In this document: piece after piece, positions 8,425-16,956 of the stretch
Numbering within the stretch: the first letter of the stretch is position 1
Layout: every line of letters starts with the position of its first letter
Assembly (NCBI GenBank): GCA_017853885.1
Contig: JAFMIR010000012.1
Location: 42,045-106,044, forward strand
From: Prosthecobacter sp.
GTDB lineage: Bacteria > Verrucomicrobiota > Verrucomicrobiia > Verrucomicrobiales > Verrucomicrobiaceae
Direction: 5' to 3'
Length of the DNA stretch: 64,000 nucleotides
Notes under the pieces: model-generated
Databases searched by the model: none
The model's input: the letters and a program-made list of their open reading frames with translations, nothing else
Told to the model about the DNA's origin: nothing
Position numbers and translations under genes: made by a program

Positions 8425-9590
8425 CACTGCAGCTTCCAAAGCTTAGCGTCGCTGCGCACATAGATCGCGCCACCGGAGATAGCGGGCGTGGTGAGCACGG
8501 TTTCCTTCAGCTCAATCTCCTGCATCACCTTGCCCCCCGGAGCCTCTGGATTGATGGTTTGGAAGATACCCCTTTCATTCACAATGTGGATGCGCTTACC
8601 CGCCGCCACCGGTGAACCGCTGAAGGGGCCTTTGAGGCGCAGCTTCCAAGCTTCATCACCGTTTTTGACACTCGCCTTGATTAACACGCCTGCGCCGTTG
8701 ACCACGTAAAGGTGATCACCAAGCACCAGTGGGCTCGCCGTGCCGGGATTGAGCTTCTCATTGCGCCAGAGCTGCGTCACCGAGCCCTTCTCAGGCGCGA
8801 GTGCGGTGATGCCCTTCGATACGGCGTAGATCAGATCACCGCTCACGACGCTCGATGGGATCGTGCTGGCGCCGTCCTCGTAATTCCACACGGTTTTGCC
8901 CGTGTCTGGATCAACACCGAGGAGCCCTTTGCTGGACTGCAAAGCAGCCACACCCTTGAGCAATGTAGCACTCGTCCAGTTCGCCGCCTTTGGGCGCTCC
9001 AGCTTCCATTTGTTCATGCCTGTCGCCACATCGAACCCAGCGGCGAAGGACTCCGCGTCGTTCTCGCTTTGTACCACCAGCGTGCTGCCGGCCACCACGG
9101 GAGATTGGGACATGCCAAGACTGTTGCTGGCATTCGGATAGTCAAAGGTCAGTCCGCGTAGCCAAAGCAGGTTGCCATCCAGATCGAAAGCAAAAAGATC
9201 GTTCGATGAGAATAGCGCAAAGACACGCTCACCATCGCTGCACGGCGTGTTCGCCGCCACGGAGGTCTTGCTGTGCGACATCGTGCGCCCCGTTGCACGC
9301 ATGGCACGTTCCCAGCGCTTCGAGCCATCCTTTGCGTTGAAGCAGAACACGTGCAGCGTCTCCTGGCCGGGGCCGCTGGAACATGTCACAAAGACTTTGT
9401 CACCCACCACAATCGGCGCGGAGAGTCCACGTCCGGGCAGATCCGCCGTCCACGCGATTTTGAGTTCCTCTGCCGGCACTTGGGCTTCTGTGGAAACGGC
9501 GGCTGCATTGGGGCCCCGGAACTGGAGCCAGTCGGCGAAAGCCCCCGATGCCATTGAAAGGCTGAAGGCTAGAATGAGAGAGGTCTTCAT
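8424..9590 (-). CDS. Secreted PQQ-like beta-propeller protein
   Basis: A 388-residue protein with a Sec signal peptide (cleavage after about residue 19, GAFA/DW). The mature protein opens with WLQFRGPN, the hallmark start of planctomycete and verrucomicrobial PQQ-like propellers, and continues with propeller blades each carrying D-x-x-x-G-x-x-x-W type strands (DGSKRWERA, DGNLLWLRG, TGMNKWKLE, TGKTVWNYE, NGDEAWKLR). No cytochrome domain or recognisable PQQ-dependent dehydrogenase catalytic set is present, so it probably serves as a scaffold or binding protein rather than a quinoprotein. It follows the jelly-roll protein gene by 44 bases, and its stop overlaps the VTT start. Confidence 0.88.
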   Translation of the reverse strand: MKTSLILAFSLSMASGAFADWLQFRGPNAAAVSTEAQVPAEELKIAWTADLPGRGLSAPIVVGDKVFVTCSSGPGQETLHVFCFNAKDGSKRWERAMRATGRTMSHSKTSVAANTPCSDGERVFALFSSNDLFAFDLDGNLLWLRGLTFDYPNASNSLGMSQSPVVAGSTLVVQSENDAESFAAGFDVATGMNKWKLERPKAANWTSATLLKGVAALQSSKGLLGVDPDTGKTVWNYEDGASTIPSSVVSGDLIYAVSKGITALAPEKGSVTQLWRNEKLNPGTASPLVLGDHLYVVNGAGVLIKASVKNGDEAWKLRLKGPFSGSPVAAGKRIHIVNERGIFQTINPEAPGGKVMQEIELKETVLTTPAISGGAIYVRSDAKLWKLQ

Positions 9591-9634
9591 AGGGTGAAAG
9601 CTGGAGCTGAAGTTTTATCCTTGAGTTTTGAGTT

Positions 9635-10759
9635 TTATTTCGATGCCACAATCGCTGTACCCGTCGCATCGCACACACGGAGCTGAAACTCCCACTCGAC
9701 AGTCCACTGCTCGGTCTGCTCGTTCTGGCAGCACTTCACGAGGAGGGTGTTTTTGCCCTTCTTGAGCTGGCAGGGTAATTTGTATTGATCGAGCTTCGCA
9801 CCGCGGTGGTATTCATCGCGCGCGAAAAGCAGTTCGCCATTCAGCCAAACCTTCCAGCCGTTTTTGCAACCGATGCGGATTTCAGCGGGGCGGTCCTCGG
9901 AACTCACAAAGTCAGCGGCGGCATAGCCCACAACGCTTTTCTCCATGCCGAAGGGCTTGTTGAAATCGATTTTGCCATACTCGTCCTTGCTGGTGAAATC
10001 GACCCACTTGGCTTCCTTGCCCTTGCCTTCATAGGCGGCGTCAAACTTGAGCTCTTTTTCTGGCGGATAAACGGTTTCAAAGCCACTGCGGTCCGCGTTG
10101 CTGAAGGGCGCGATCAGCTTCCAGCTCATAAGAAAGCCGAAATGCGTGGGCAGATCCACGGTCTGACCTAGGTCACGTAGCTTCTTTGCCAGCGTTTTGA
10201 TCTGATCCTCATCGCGGGCACCATCGAGTCCTTTGCGGTAAGCAAGCACAGCGTCGCTCTTGTGCTGGGCGGCGAGAGCCTTGTCGCCGGTTTCAATGAG
10301 CTTCGCCACGGGATGACGACGCAGCTCGCTGCTCACGTCGTTGATGAGCGTGGGTGTCAAAGTCTCTGCGAGCTTCGCATTGGCGCGCTGGATGAGATCA
10401 AAGGCCACAACGCGAGCACCAGAGCTGTTGGTCGAGTCCTTCAAAAAAGTCACCAGAGCATCAACTGGCATCTTTTTGGCTTTCGAAGCCTCATCGGCGA
10501 TCACGCCCACAGCGGCCCTCAGCCAGTTCTCGGCGAGTGGATTGGCCCCATTCATGCCTTTGAGCACCTCCGGCAGATTGGCGGGATCTGTCTTTGTGAT
10601 CTGCTGCCAAGCTTTGGAGGCATCCGCATTCCCCTGCCCTTCCTTTTGCACGGCGCGCAGGATTTCGAGAGGCTTCGACAAATCTCCCACCGCATGCAGC
10701 GGCAGGCTGGTGGTGGCGATGAGGAAGGCGAGTTGGAGCTTCATGAGGGATCGATTCAT
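9635..10759 (-). CDS. Secreted protein of unknown function with C-terminal jelly-roll domain
   Basis: About 374 residues with a Sec-type signal peptide (MNRSLMKLQLAFLIATTSLP, predicted end near LHA). I prefer the ATG at 10759, which has a weak purine-rich GAAAG upstream; the ATG at 10744 is equally possible. Residues about 25-210 are helical and HEAT/TPR-like in character (LAENWLRAAVGVIADEA, DKALAAQHKSDAVLAYRKGL). The last 150 residues form a beta-sandwich with GWKVWLNGELLFARDEY and KKGKNTLLVKCCQNE, the pattern of glycan-binding or accessory jelly rolls in this phylum. I do not recognise a catalytic motif. First gene of the operon that runs down to 6071. Confidence 0.75.
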   Translation of the reverse strand: MNRSLMKLQLAFLIATTSLPLHAVGDLSKPLEILRAVQKEGQGNADASKAWQQITKTDPANLPEVLKGMNGANPLAENWLRAAVGVIADEASKAKKMPVDALVTFLKDSTNSSGARVVAFDLIQRANAKLAETLTPTLINDVSSELRRHPVAKLIETGDKALAAQHKSDAVLAYRKGLDGARDEDQIKTLAKKLRDLGQTVDLPTHFGFLMSWKLIAPFSNADRSGFETVYPPEKELKFDAAYEGKGKEAKWVDFTSKDEYGKIDFNKPFGMEKSVVGYAAADFVSSEDRPAEIRIGCKNGWKVWLNGELLFARDEYHRGAKLDQYKLPCQLKKGKNTLLVKCCQNEQTEQWTVEWEFQLRVCDATGTAIVASK

Positions 10760-11185
10760 GCTTTCACACAGAAAGCGCCGCGCCAAGCCCGACTTTCATG
10801 GCAAGACGACGAAAAACACATCCGTGAGCGATTCCACGGATCGCTCCTATTTCAGTAGGATAAACTTCTCAGGAAGGAGCCATCCGTTTTGTTCCTAGCC
10901 ATAATGGTCACCGCTAGAACTGCTTATCGAAATACACGATGTACAGCCGTATTCAGCCACGAATCTAGGCTACTTCATCATCACGAGTCATTCAGCGCTT
11001 TCATGGAAAAACGGGCCGTCTTTAACACTGCGGATAGCTTTATTGCTCTATGGTCACATCGTTGTGTCAGCTCAAATCTAGCAAAACATAAATCTGAAAG
11101 GACCGGCGATGATTGGATCGGTAAATCAGAGTTCCTTTTTCAGGGCTAATTGACAACCCGCTGAGCGTTCCGTGGGTGGACACGA
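10760..11185. other. Gene-poor spacer
   Basis: This 426-base stretch separates the operon starting at 10759 from the hydrolase gene ending at 11186. It is visibly richer in A+T than its surroundings. Short frames exist on both strands (for example 10889-11149 on +), but they show no family feature and no codon pattern like that of the neighbours. It should hold the terminator of the 11186 gene and the promoter of the 10759 operon. A hairpin pair at 10821-10846 is listed separately. Confidence 0.6.
10821..10846 (-). terminator. Possible rho-independent terminator or alternative hairpin
   Basis: Bases 10826-10832 and 10840-10846 form a perfect 7-bp stem with a 7-base loop. A competing 6-bp stem pairs 10821-10826 with 10835-10840. 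Read on the minus strand, a run of five T follows about 8-10 bases after the first stem. This could terminate transcripts coming from the 11186-12316 gene, or form mutually exclusive leader structures upstream of 10759. The distance to the T run is longer than ideal. Confidence 0.3.
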
Positions 11186-12316
11186 TTAAGGCGTCACAAG
11201 ACGGTAGAATCGCCGTAAAGGAAGCATGTTGGGCGGCAGCGTTAAAGGACTGGCGGCAGACTGCGAAGTCCATAGGACGAGATCCTCGGATTGCTCTAGT
11301 ATGCCGGGTGAGAAGAGGATGCTAATACCGCCCGAGTTGGTTTCGATCGTAATTGGAGCGGTGTCGTTCAGCAGCAGGTAGTCCCACACGGGTTTGAAGA
11401 CAGGTGTGATGCCATCGTTTTGCAGCGGTGTCGCGGCATCGACCACGGGGCAGCCATGGTAACTGGTGGGCTGTGTGGGAGCCGGTTCGAGATTGGTTGA
11501 GAGAAAATGACGTGCCCTATAGCTGGCAGTGGCATAGGACTCGACGCGCAGGTAGGCTCCGTAGCGTGTGACATCGAGCGCAGCGGCGGCGTTCTGCATC
11601 TGAGTGAAATCGAGGAACTGATCACGCTCGTGGGCGAACAGATACCATCGGTCCACGGGTGTCTGCGGTGCGGTGAGCATCCAGTTGTAGGGCCGATTCC
11701 CATCTTCCCACCAGTCCATGCCAGTGAAAAGGATGCAGCGATTTGCGACGCGGGTCTTGGCAAGCATGGCCGCCATGCCCGCACCCTGCGAGTGACCGCA
11801 AATGACGAGTTTATCCCAAAGGACGTTGTTGCCGCTGTAATATTGGTTCCAGCCTTGGGATGGAGAGCTGCTGTGCAGGTATTGCAGCGCCTTCAGAAGC
11901 CGGTTTTGAATGCTGTTGGTGCTGTCCACGGTGAGAAAGCCCACACGGTCGATGCCATCGATCACCTCCAGCCGGGCATTGCCTGCAGCATCGGGATCCA
12001 GTGGTGCGTTCTGAGCACAGAGCGCATTGATCGCGCTGTCGTTGGGATACATCAGCCCCAATGCATGGAAGCCATGGCTCGCAGCATTTCTCGGGAACTC
12101 ACGATAAAGAAAAGGGGTGGCCCCTGTCCCAGGTAGAAACAATACCAGCTTGGCGCGGCTGGTCACGGCCGGATCGACCACGGCAAAGTGGCGATCATTG
12201 AACTGCGTGATAGCAGCGTCCGTGGCGCTGGGCCTGAATAGGGCCTCCTGCGGCGCACCTGTAGCAGTGGCGGCATCCAAGCCAATCAGAATGAAAAACA
12301 CCAGAAAAGATTTCAT
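11186..12316 (-). CDS. Secreted alpha/beta hydrolase (BPSS1187-like) with C-terminal verrucomicrobial module
   Basis: A 376-residue protein with a Sec signal peptide (MKSFLVFFILIGLDAATATG). The hydrolase core shows LVLFLPGTGATP (oxyanion-hole strand) near residues 57-68 and the nucleophile elbow ICGHSQGAG with Ser176. The ester or other substrate is not identifiable. From about residue 320 a small beta module follows, with LEQSEDLVLW and the ending RRFYRLVTP; this S-x-D-L-x-x-W ... FYRL pattern is common at the C-termini of verrucomicrobial secreted proteins and also ends the giant protein at 37434. Last gene of the long codirectional run 34724-11186; it follows the second hydrolase by 15 bases. 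Confidence 0.82.
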   Translation of the reverse strand: MKSFLVFFILIGLDAATATGAPQEALFRPSATDAAITQFNDRHFAVVDPAVTSRAKLVLFLPGTGATPFLYREFPRNAASHGFHALGLMYPNDSAINALCAQNAPLDPDAAGNARLEVIDGIDRVGFLTVDSTNSIQNRLLKALQYLHSSSPSQGWNQYYSGNNVLWDKLVICGHSQGAGMAAMLAKTRVANRCILFTGMDWWEDGNRPYNWMLTAPQTPVDRWYLFAHERDQFLDFTQMQNAAAALDVTRYGAYLRVESYATASYRARHFLSTNLEPAPTQPTSYHGCPVVDAATPLQNDGITPVFKPVWDYLLLNDTAPITIETNSGGISILFSPGILEQSEDLVLWTSQSAASPLTLPPNMLPLRRFYRLVTP

Positions 12317-12331
12317 GAAGTTCAGGTGGCT

Positions 12332-13429
12332 TCACTTCGACAGCACCTCGACTTTGTGAACCGCTCCTCGCAGGTAAGGTTTCAAAGAATCGACGCTCAG
12401 TTGCTTCGACGCCTTCATATTGGCTTTGAGATGCGCGTTGAAAAACTGGAGCGTGGCGGCGCGAACGATCGGCTGGACGTCTTCTCGACTTGGCGCGGGC
12501 GTCGAGCGCCGCCCCGCGCCAGTGGAGTCGGTGAAATCGAGATGCTTCGCCTTGGTAAGCCAAATGAACTTGTGGGGTCCTGATGGCCATAGCGAAAATG
12601 CCTGAAGACGATTCTCCGCCGTGAGGCCATTTTGCTGGCGATCCTCAGTGCCGGAGATGCCAAGCAAAGGCCGCTTCAACGAACCGAAGCTCTCGTGAAT
12701 GAAGAATGGCTCGCCCACACCCTGAGGCGATAGCGCTACACCACATTTCACGCGAGAATCGAACAGATCGGGACCAAGCCCTTTGCCTGGCTCCACGCGT
12801 GGCGTGAGCCATTCGAGCGCGGGCCTCATGCCGCAGACGACCATCGTGGTGAAGGCTCCAAATGAATGGCCCATCACGCCGACCCGTTGCATGTCGAACT
12901 TTCCGCGGAGCTTTTCATGTGTCTGGTTCCATGTTTCAGCACAATCAATGGCAAAGCTCACATCCTTGGGCCTGGCGAGGACTTCATCGGCATCGTGGAT
13001 CATCTCCTCTAGGTTTTTCATGAGCCGAAAGCCCTGTGTCATCCGCTCGCGATTGCTGCCAGTGTGCTCAAGGCAAAGCACCACATAACCATACGAAGCA
13101 AGGTGCTGTGCCTGCGCATAATGCGTATCCCAATCACCGCCTGCTCCGTGTGAAAGCACCACCACTGGAAATGGACCCGCAGTTTTTGGTAGATGCACTT
13201 TGATAGGAACTTTGCGTTCGATGCGCGTTGGGTCTGGGCGAACAAGTCGTGCAAACAAACGCAGGCGGAGTCTGCCGGAAGCCTGAGAACCGCTGCGAGT
13301 GGCATCCGTGAGATGGGGGAAATCGATTGTCTGCACTACAAGTGGTCCACGCGCAGAAAAATCGGCAGCTGACAAAGCGGCCCTCGATGCCAACAGCAGT
13401 ACGAGGCAGACAGTGATGGGAAATTTCAT
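12332..13429 (-). CDS. Secreted alpha/beta hydrolase (PAF-acetylhydrolase/dienelactone hydrolase-like)
   Basis: A 365-residue protein; the ATG at 13429 is chosen because it begins a clean signal peptide (MKFPITVCLVLLLASRAALS) and avoids overlap with the NagB-like gene. Features are FPVVVLSHGAGGDWDTHY (oxyanion loop, about residues 95-112) and the nucleophile elbow MGHSFGAFTT with Ser189. The histidine in the KAKHLDFTD segment near residue 310 probably completes the triad. The sequence resembles the large family that includes platelet-activating-factor acetylhydrolase and dienelactone hydrolase homologues. It probably cleaves an ester outside the cytoplasm. Position after the sugar-catabolism genes suggests de-esterification of a carbohydrate, which is inference. 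Confidence 0.85.
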   Translation of the reverse strand: MKFPITVCLVLLLASRAALSAADFSARGPLVVQTIDFPHLTDATRSGSQASGRLRLRLFARLVRPDPTRIERKVPIKVHLPKTAGPFPVVVLSHGAGGDWDTHYAQAQHLASYGYVVLCLEHTGSNRERMTQGFRLMKNLEEMIHDADEVLARPKDVSFAIDCAETWNQTHEKLRGKFDMQRVGVMGHSFGAFTTMVVCGMRPALEWLTPRVEPGKGLGPDLFDSRVKCGVALSPQGVGEPFFIHESFGSLKRPLLGISGTEDRQQNGLTAENRLQAFSLWPSGPHKFIWLTKAKHLDFTDSTGAGRRSTPAPSREDVQPIVRAATLQFFNAHLKANMKASKQLSVDSLKPYLRGAVHKVEVLSK

Positions 13430-13445
13430 GATCGTACACCTAGTT

Positions 13446-14384
13446 TCAATGCATCTCAATCATGCAGCTTCCCAAGCCGCCTCGGTAGTAGTTGAACTGA
13501 ACGTTGGGATGGTCGGCGAGGAGAGACATAGGTACGGCGGAATCGGCGAGGCGTTTGGAGATCATGAGCGCGGTGAGGCGCTGACCGAGTGGGTTGTCAT
13601 GCATGCCGGCCTGCCAGATGCTGACTTTTTCCGCCTGCCACGTTTCCTTGGGGCCAACGGTGATGGCGGTCTTGGGCACGAGGGTGATGTTGCCACCGCC
13701 GGAGGTGCGGGCGTTTTGACTGAGCGTGATGGGATGCAGCTCGACGATGCGGGTGCCGAGCTTGCGATACTCGGCGGGCGGTGGTGGCTCGTTCTTCCAC
13801 TTGCCGGAGCGGCGCAGCGGGTCGTTGAAGGCCCAGTGCTTGATGTCTCCCTGGCCGCCCTGCATCACGGCGCAGCGGATGCCGGAATTCCACGTCTTCA
13901 CATAGCTGGCGATGTCAGACTTTGGGAAATGGAGTTGGGCCTCGGGCATGACGAGTTTCTTTTGGATGCGGTCAAAGCACAGCTCGCGATCGGCGCGCTC
14001 AAACGAGAGCGGATGGCTGGATGGCACCTCTTTCTGTGTGGCTTCATCATACCACTCGTCCATGCCCCAGAAGTGCGCGTGCTTCAGGCTAAGGCCGAGT
14101 TCATTGACGAGGCGGGCGACGAGTGGGAGCTGCTCGGTGGGGCCGATGGGGCCGCAGATGCCGACAGGATTATCCGCCGTGGCCTGCCTCCAAGCGTGGA
14201 TGTATTCGAGCGCTTCAGCGAGGTAGAAATCCTCCAGCGTGTCATAAAAAACGATCTTGAATCCCGGCCGCGAGAGCTGACGCAGGTCGCGCTCGGTGAG
14301 ACGCGCGGCGTCGGAGATGAGGTCGGAGTCGAGCGTGGTGTAATCCCACCAGTCGGGGGCGATGTGGCTGATTTTGCGTGGCAT
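13446..14384 (-). CDS. NagB-like (glucosamine-6-phosphate deaminase fold) protein
   Basis: A 312-residue cytoplasmic protein (no signal). It resembles the glucosamine-6-phosphate deaminase/6-phosphogluconolactonase fold: a nucleotide-like [19 protein letters not shown] segment near residue 75, [11 protein letters not shown] near 107 matching the FNMDEY block, and [16 protein letters not shown] near 175 in place of the canonical G-x-G-x-D-G-H-I-A-F-N-E-P. The Asp and His are kept with altered spacing, and the Glu is Asp. It could isomerise or hydrolyse a phosphosugar different from glucosamine-6-phosphate. It sits 36 bases after an oxidoreductase gene in the sugar locus, supporting a catabolic role. 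Family-level call good, exact reaction unknown. Confidence 0.72.
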   Translation of the reverse strand: MPRKISHIAPDWWDYTTLDSDLISDAARLTERDLRQLSRPGFKIVFYDTLEDFYLAEALEYIHAWRQATADNPVGICGPIGPTEQLPLVARLVNELGLSLKHAHFWGMDEWYDEATQKEVPSSHPLSFERADRELCFDRIQKKLVMPEAQLHFPKSDIASYVKTWNSGIRCAVMQGGQGDIKHWAFNDPLRRSGKWKNEPPPPAEYRKLGTRIVELHPITLSQNARTSGGGNITLVPKTAITVGPKETWQAEKVSIWQAGMHDNPLGQRLTALMISKRLADSAVPMSLLADHPNVQFNYYRGGLGSCMIEMH

Positions 14385-14420
14385 GGATGAGGGATGGGGT
14401 GAAGCGTGAGAGGTGGATGA

Positions 14421-15833
14421 TCAGGCGAGTTCCCAGCCGGGACGACGGGGGGCTTTGATGAGAGGATCTGCGGCATCAAGGCCGATGGCTTTCATGCCGG
14501 CCGAATCCCAGCGGACGGGTTTGTTCAGACGCTGCGAGAGCACGCCGAGCAGCACAATCTCCGTGAGCTGCGCTCCGTAGTCGAAGGGGCAAGCGGCGGG
14601 TTCACCACCTTTGCAGGCATCAATCCAGTCGCGATGATGGCCATTGGATCGCTTCAGGCGAGGCTCCGGTTTGACAAAGGTGGCACGGCGTTCGGCGGGG
14701 AAAAGCCGTGGTGCGCCGCCGTTGCCATCCGTTTGAATGACCCCTTTGTCACCAAGGTAAAGGGAGCCCCTGCTCGGATGAGTGACAGCTCCCATGGACT
14801 CCACCTGCGCGGGCTTCATGCCACCGCTATACCAAGTGAGCTTCACAGCCTGACGCTTGGCCGTGGCGGGGAAGTGATAATGCACCAGCGAGCCATAGGG
14901 GGCGATGTCACTATTGGAAAAGCCAACACCGTAACCCTCGACAAGGCTGGGCTCATACAGGTCCAGCGCCCGCACGGCGCTGTTCATGTCATGGGTGCCA
15001 AAGTCACCGAGGCCCGAGTTGCCAAAGGCCCAAAAGTCACGCCAGGAGAAGGGATGGTAAGCGGGATGGTAGGCCCGTTCGGCGACGGGTCCGAGCCAGA
15101 GATCCCAGTTCAGTCCGGCGGGTTTCGCAGGTGTGTCTGTGGGGTAGCCGCGGAGGGTGTAGTTGTAGCGCGTGGCGGGCACCCAGACGTGGACTTCGTG
15201 GACGTTACCAATGGCTCCTGCCTGGAGGTATTCGATGGTCTCACGCGTGCCGATCGAGGAATGCCCCTGGCTCCCCATCTGGGTGGCGACGCCGGTTTCT
15301 TTGGCCACCCGGGCGACCTGCCGTGCTTCCCAGATGTTGTGCGTAAGCGGCTTCTCACAATACACATGCTTCCCGGCCCGCATGGACTGGATGGAAATGA
15401 AGGCATGGGTGTGATCCGGCGTGGCGATGAGCACCGCATCGATGTCTTTTTCACGCTCCAACATGATGCGGAAGTCCTCATAAACCGCACATCGGTAGTT
15501 CGGCGTCTTTTCGGAGTAATGCTTCTCGATCATGCCCTGAGTGGGCAGCCTGCCTGCCATGTCCTTGTAATAGGAAAAGGATTCTTTGGGGTCATAGGCC
15601 TCGGCGGTGTCCGCCACGGCAATGACCTGCACATCATCGAGTTGGAAGAGATTCTTGAGATTGGAATGCCCCTGCCCACCCGCGCCGATGAGGGCAATGT
15701 TCACCTTTTCGCTAGGTGGCACAAAGCGAGGACCACCAAGCACATGACGAGGCACGATGTTGAACGAGGCCACGGTGGCCGCCGCTGTTTGGAGAAACCG
15801 ACGACGAGGGAGCGGGGTGGATGCGATGCTCAT
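14421..15833 (-). CDS. TAT-exported Gfo/Idh/MocA oxidoreductase
   Basis: A 470-residue protein with a twin-arginine signal (PRRRFLQTAAATVASFN, residues about 9-25). The Rossmann domain starts with VNIALIGAGGQGHSNLKNL (about 44-62), and the family marker YCEKPLTHNIWEAR lies near residue 155. The C-terminal alpha/beta dimerisation domain contains DFGTHDMNSAVRALDL, with the catalytic-type histidine of this subgroup. Periplasmic members of this type are abundant in Verrucomicrobiota and Planctomycetota and carry tightly bound NAD(P), possibly acting as glycosidase-like or sugar oxidoreductases. It is the only exported member of the three oxidoreductases in this locus, and lies between a cytoplasmic homologue (57 bases upstream) and the NagB-like gene. 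Confidence 0.93.
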   Translation of the reverse strand: MSIASTPLPRRRFLQTAAATVASFNIVPRHVLGGPRFVPPSEKVNIALIGAGGQGHSNLKNLFQLDDVQVIAVADTAEAYDPKESFSYYKDMAGRLPTQGMIEKHYSEKTPNYRCAVYEDFRIMLEREKDIDAVLIATPDHTHAFISIQSMRAGKHVYCEKPLTHNIWEARQVARVAKETGVATQMGSQGHSSIGTRETIEYLQAGAIGNVHEVHVWVPATRYNYTLRGYPTDTPAKPAGLNWDLWLGPVAERAYHPAYHPFSWRDFWAFGNSGLGDFGTHDMNSAVRALDLYEPSLVEGYGVGFSNSDIAPYGSLVHYHFPATAKRQAVKLTWYSGGMKPAQVESMGAVTHPSRGSLYLGDKGVIQTDGNGGAPRLFPAERRATFVKPEPRLKRSNGHHRDWIDACKGGEPAACPFDYGAQLTEIVLLGVLSQRLNKPVRWDSAGMKAIGLDAADPLIKAPRRPGWELA

Positions 15834-15890
15834 GAGTTTGAATAGGCAAATGGAGTTCAGTGGATTTCGGTTACAGAAACTTTGAGCACT

Positions 15891-16925
15891 TCAACTGAGC
15901 TTCACCACCGCGCCGCCTGATGCCGCGCTTTGGTCGGCGGCGAAGATGACCTCGAAGGTGCGCAGGGCTTCTTTGAAGCTGGTCTGCGGCATATCCTTGC
16001 CCTCATCAAGCGCATCAAAGAAGAGCTGGAACTGCGTCTGATACGGATGGTCGTGGACATCACCGGAGTCGGCGAGTTGCACGGAGAGCTTGCTCCAGTG
16101 GGCCTTGTCGGTCTTCAGCTTCATGGAGTGAAACTTGTCATCCAGAAGGCTGCCCTGACTGCCGACGAGATGGGTGTGCAGGTAGTAGGGCTGGAGGCAG
16201 TCCACGATGGCGGCGCACTTGCCCACGGCTCCGTTTTTAAAACGCACCAGTGTCACCGAGGACGTGTCGTATTCATAGGGCGCAAAGATTTCACTCTTCG
16301 ATTTCGTGCTGAAACTGCTGACGCTCTCCACCTCGCCAGGCATGCACATGAGCAGGCAATCGAGCGCGTGGCAGCCTGCCGTAAGCAGCGCACTGCCGCC
16401 GTCCTTCTTGCCGGTGTTCCAGCGGAACTGCCCATACCATGGGCCGATGCCGTGGTAATAATCCACCTCGCCATAATGCAGATCACCGAGCAGGCCTTCC
16501 GCCAGCATGGCCCGCGTGGCGATCATCTGCCCGGAGAAGCGCAGTTCAAAGCACACGCAGCCCTTCACACCGTTCGCCTCCGCCGCTGAGACAATCGCAC
16601 GCACTTCATGCAGAGAGTTCGCCATCGGCTTTTCCAGAATGATGTGCTTCCCGGCCTGCGCCGCCGCAATGGCCTGAGCACTATGCTGGCTGGGAAAACT
16701 CGTGATGTCCACGATGTGGATGTCCGGGTCTGCCAGCAATGCCTCGACACTTTGATAAGCCTTGATGTTGCCACCGTGCTTGGCGCTGAGTTCCGCACTG
16801 TCGAGCGGACGTGAGGAGTAGATGGCGGTGACTTGCGCCTGCTTGCTCGCATTGATGGCGTCGATGTGCGCGGTGGCCGCCCAGCCGTAGCCGATGATAC
16901 CGACGTTGTATTTTGGGGTGTTCAT
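15891..16925 (-). CDS. Cytoplasmic Gfo/Idh/MocA NAD(P)-dependent oxidoreductase
   Basis: A 344-residue protein starting at the ATG at 16925 (MNTPKYNVGIIGYGWAATAH). The frame is open to 17165, but that extension overlaps the kinase gene and reads as low-quality shadow sequence. The N-terminal Rossmann fold has GIIGYGWAATAHI. ILEKPMANSLHEVR near residue 95 supplies the conserved Lys of the EKP motif. The substrate-binding half shows GCHALDCLLMCMPG, with the His-x-x-Asp usual in this family. It probably oxidises a cyclic sugar or inositol-type hydroxyl group. It follows the PfkB kinase gene by 31 bases. Confidence 0.92.
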   Translation of the reverse strand: MNTPKYNVGIIGYGWAATAHIDAINASKQAQVTAIYSSRPLDSAELSAKHGGNIKAYQSVEALLADPDIHIVDITSFPSQHSAQAIAAAQAGKHIILEKPMANSLHEVRAIVSAAEANGVKGCVCFELRFSGQMIATRAMLAEGLLGDLHYGEVDYYHGIGPWYGQFRWNTGKKDGGSALLTAGCHALDCLLMCMPGEVESVSSFSTKSKSEIFAPYEYDTSSVTLVRFKNGAVGKCAAIVDCLQPYYLHTHLVGSQGSLLDDKFHSMKLKTDKAHWSKLSVQLADSGDVHDHPYQTQFQLFFDALDEGKDMPQTSFKEALRTFEVIFAADQSAASGGAVVKLS

Positions 16926-16956
16926 GATGTGGGGATGATGATGGTGACAAGTTGTT

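Noticed and set aside
10889..11149. 86-residue frame in the spacer
   Set aside because: No ribosome site, no homologous feature and no codon bias like that of the neighbours; probably chance.
13299..14390. 363-residue frame on the plus strand
   Set aside because: Shadow of the NagB-like gene; no motif. The same reasoning removes 14634-15845 (+), 2469-3704 (-) and 30793-31818 (+).
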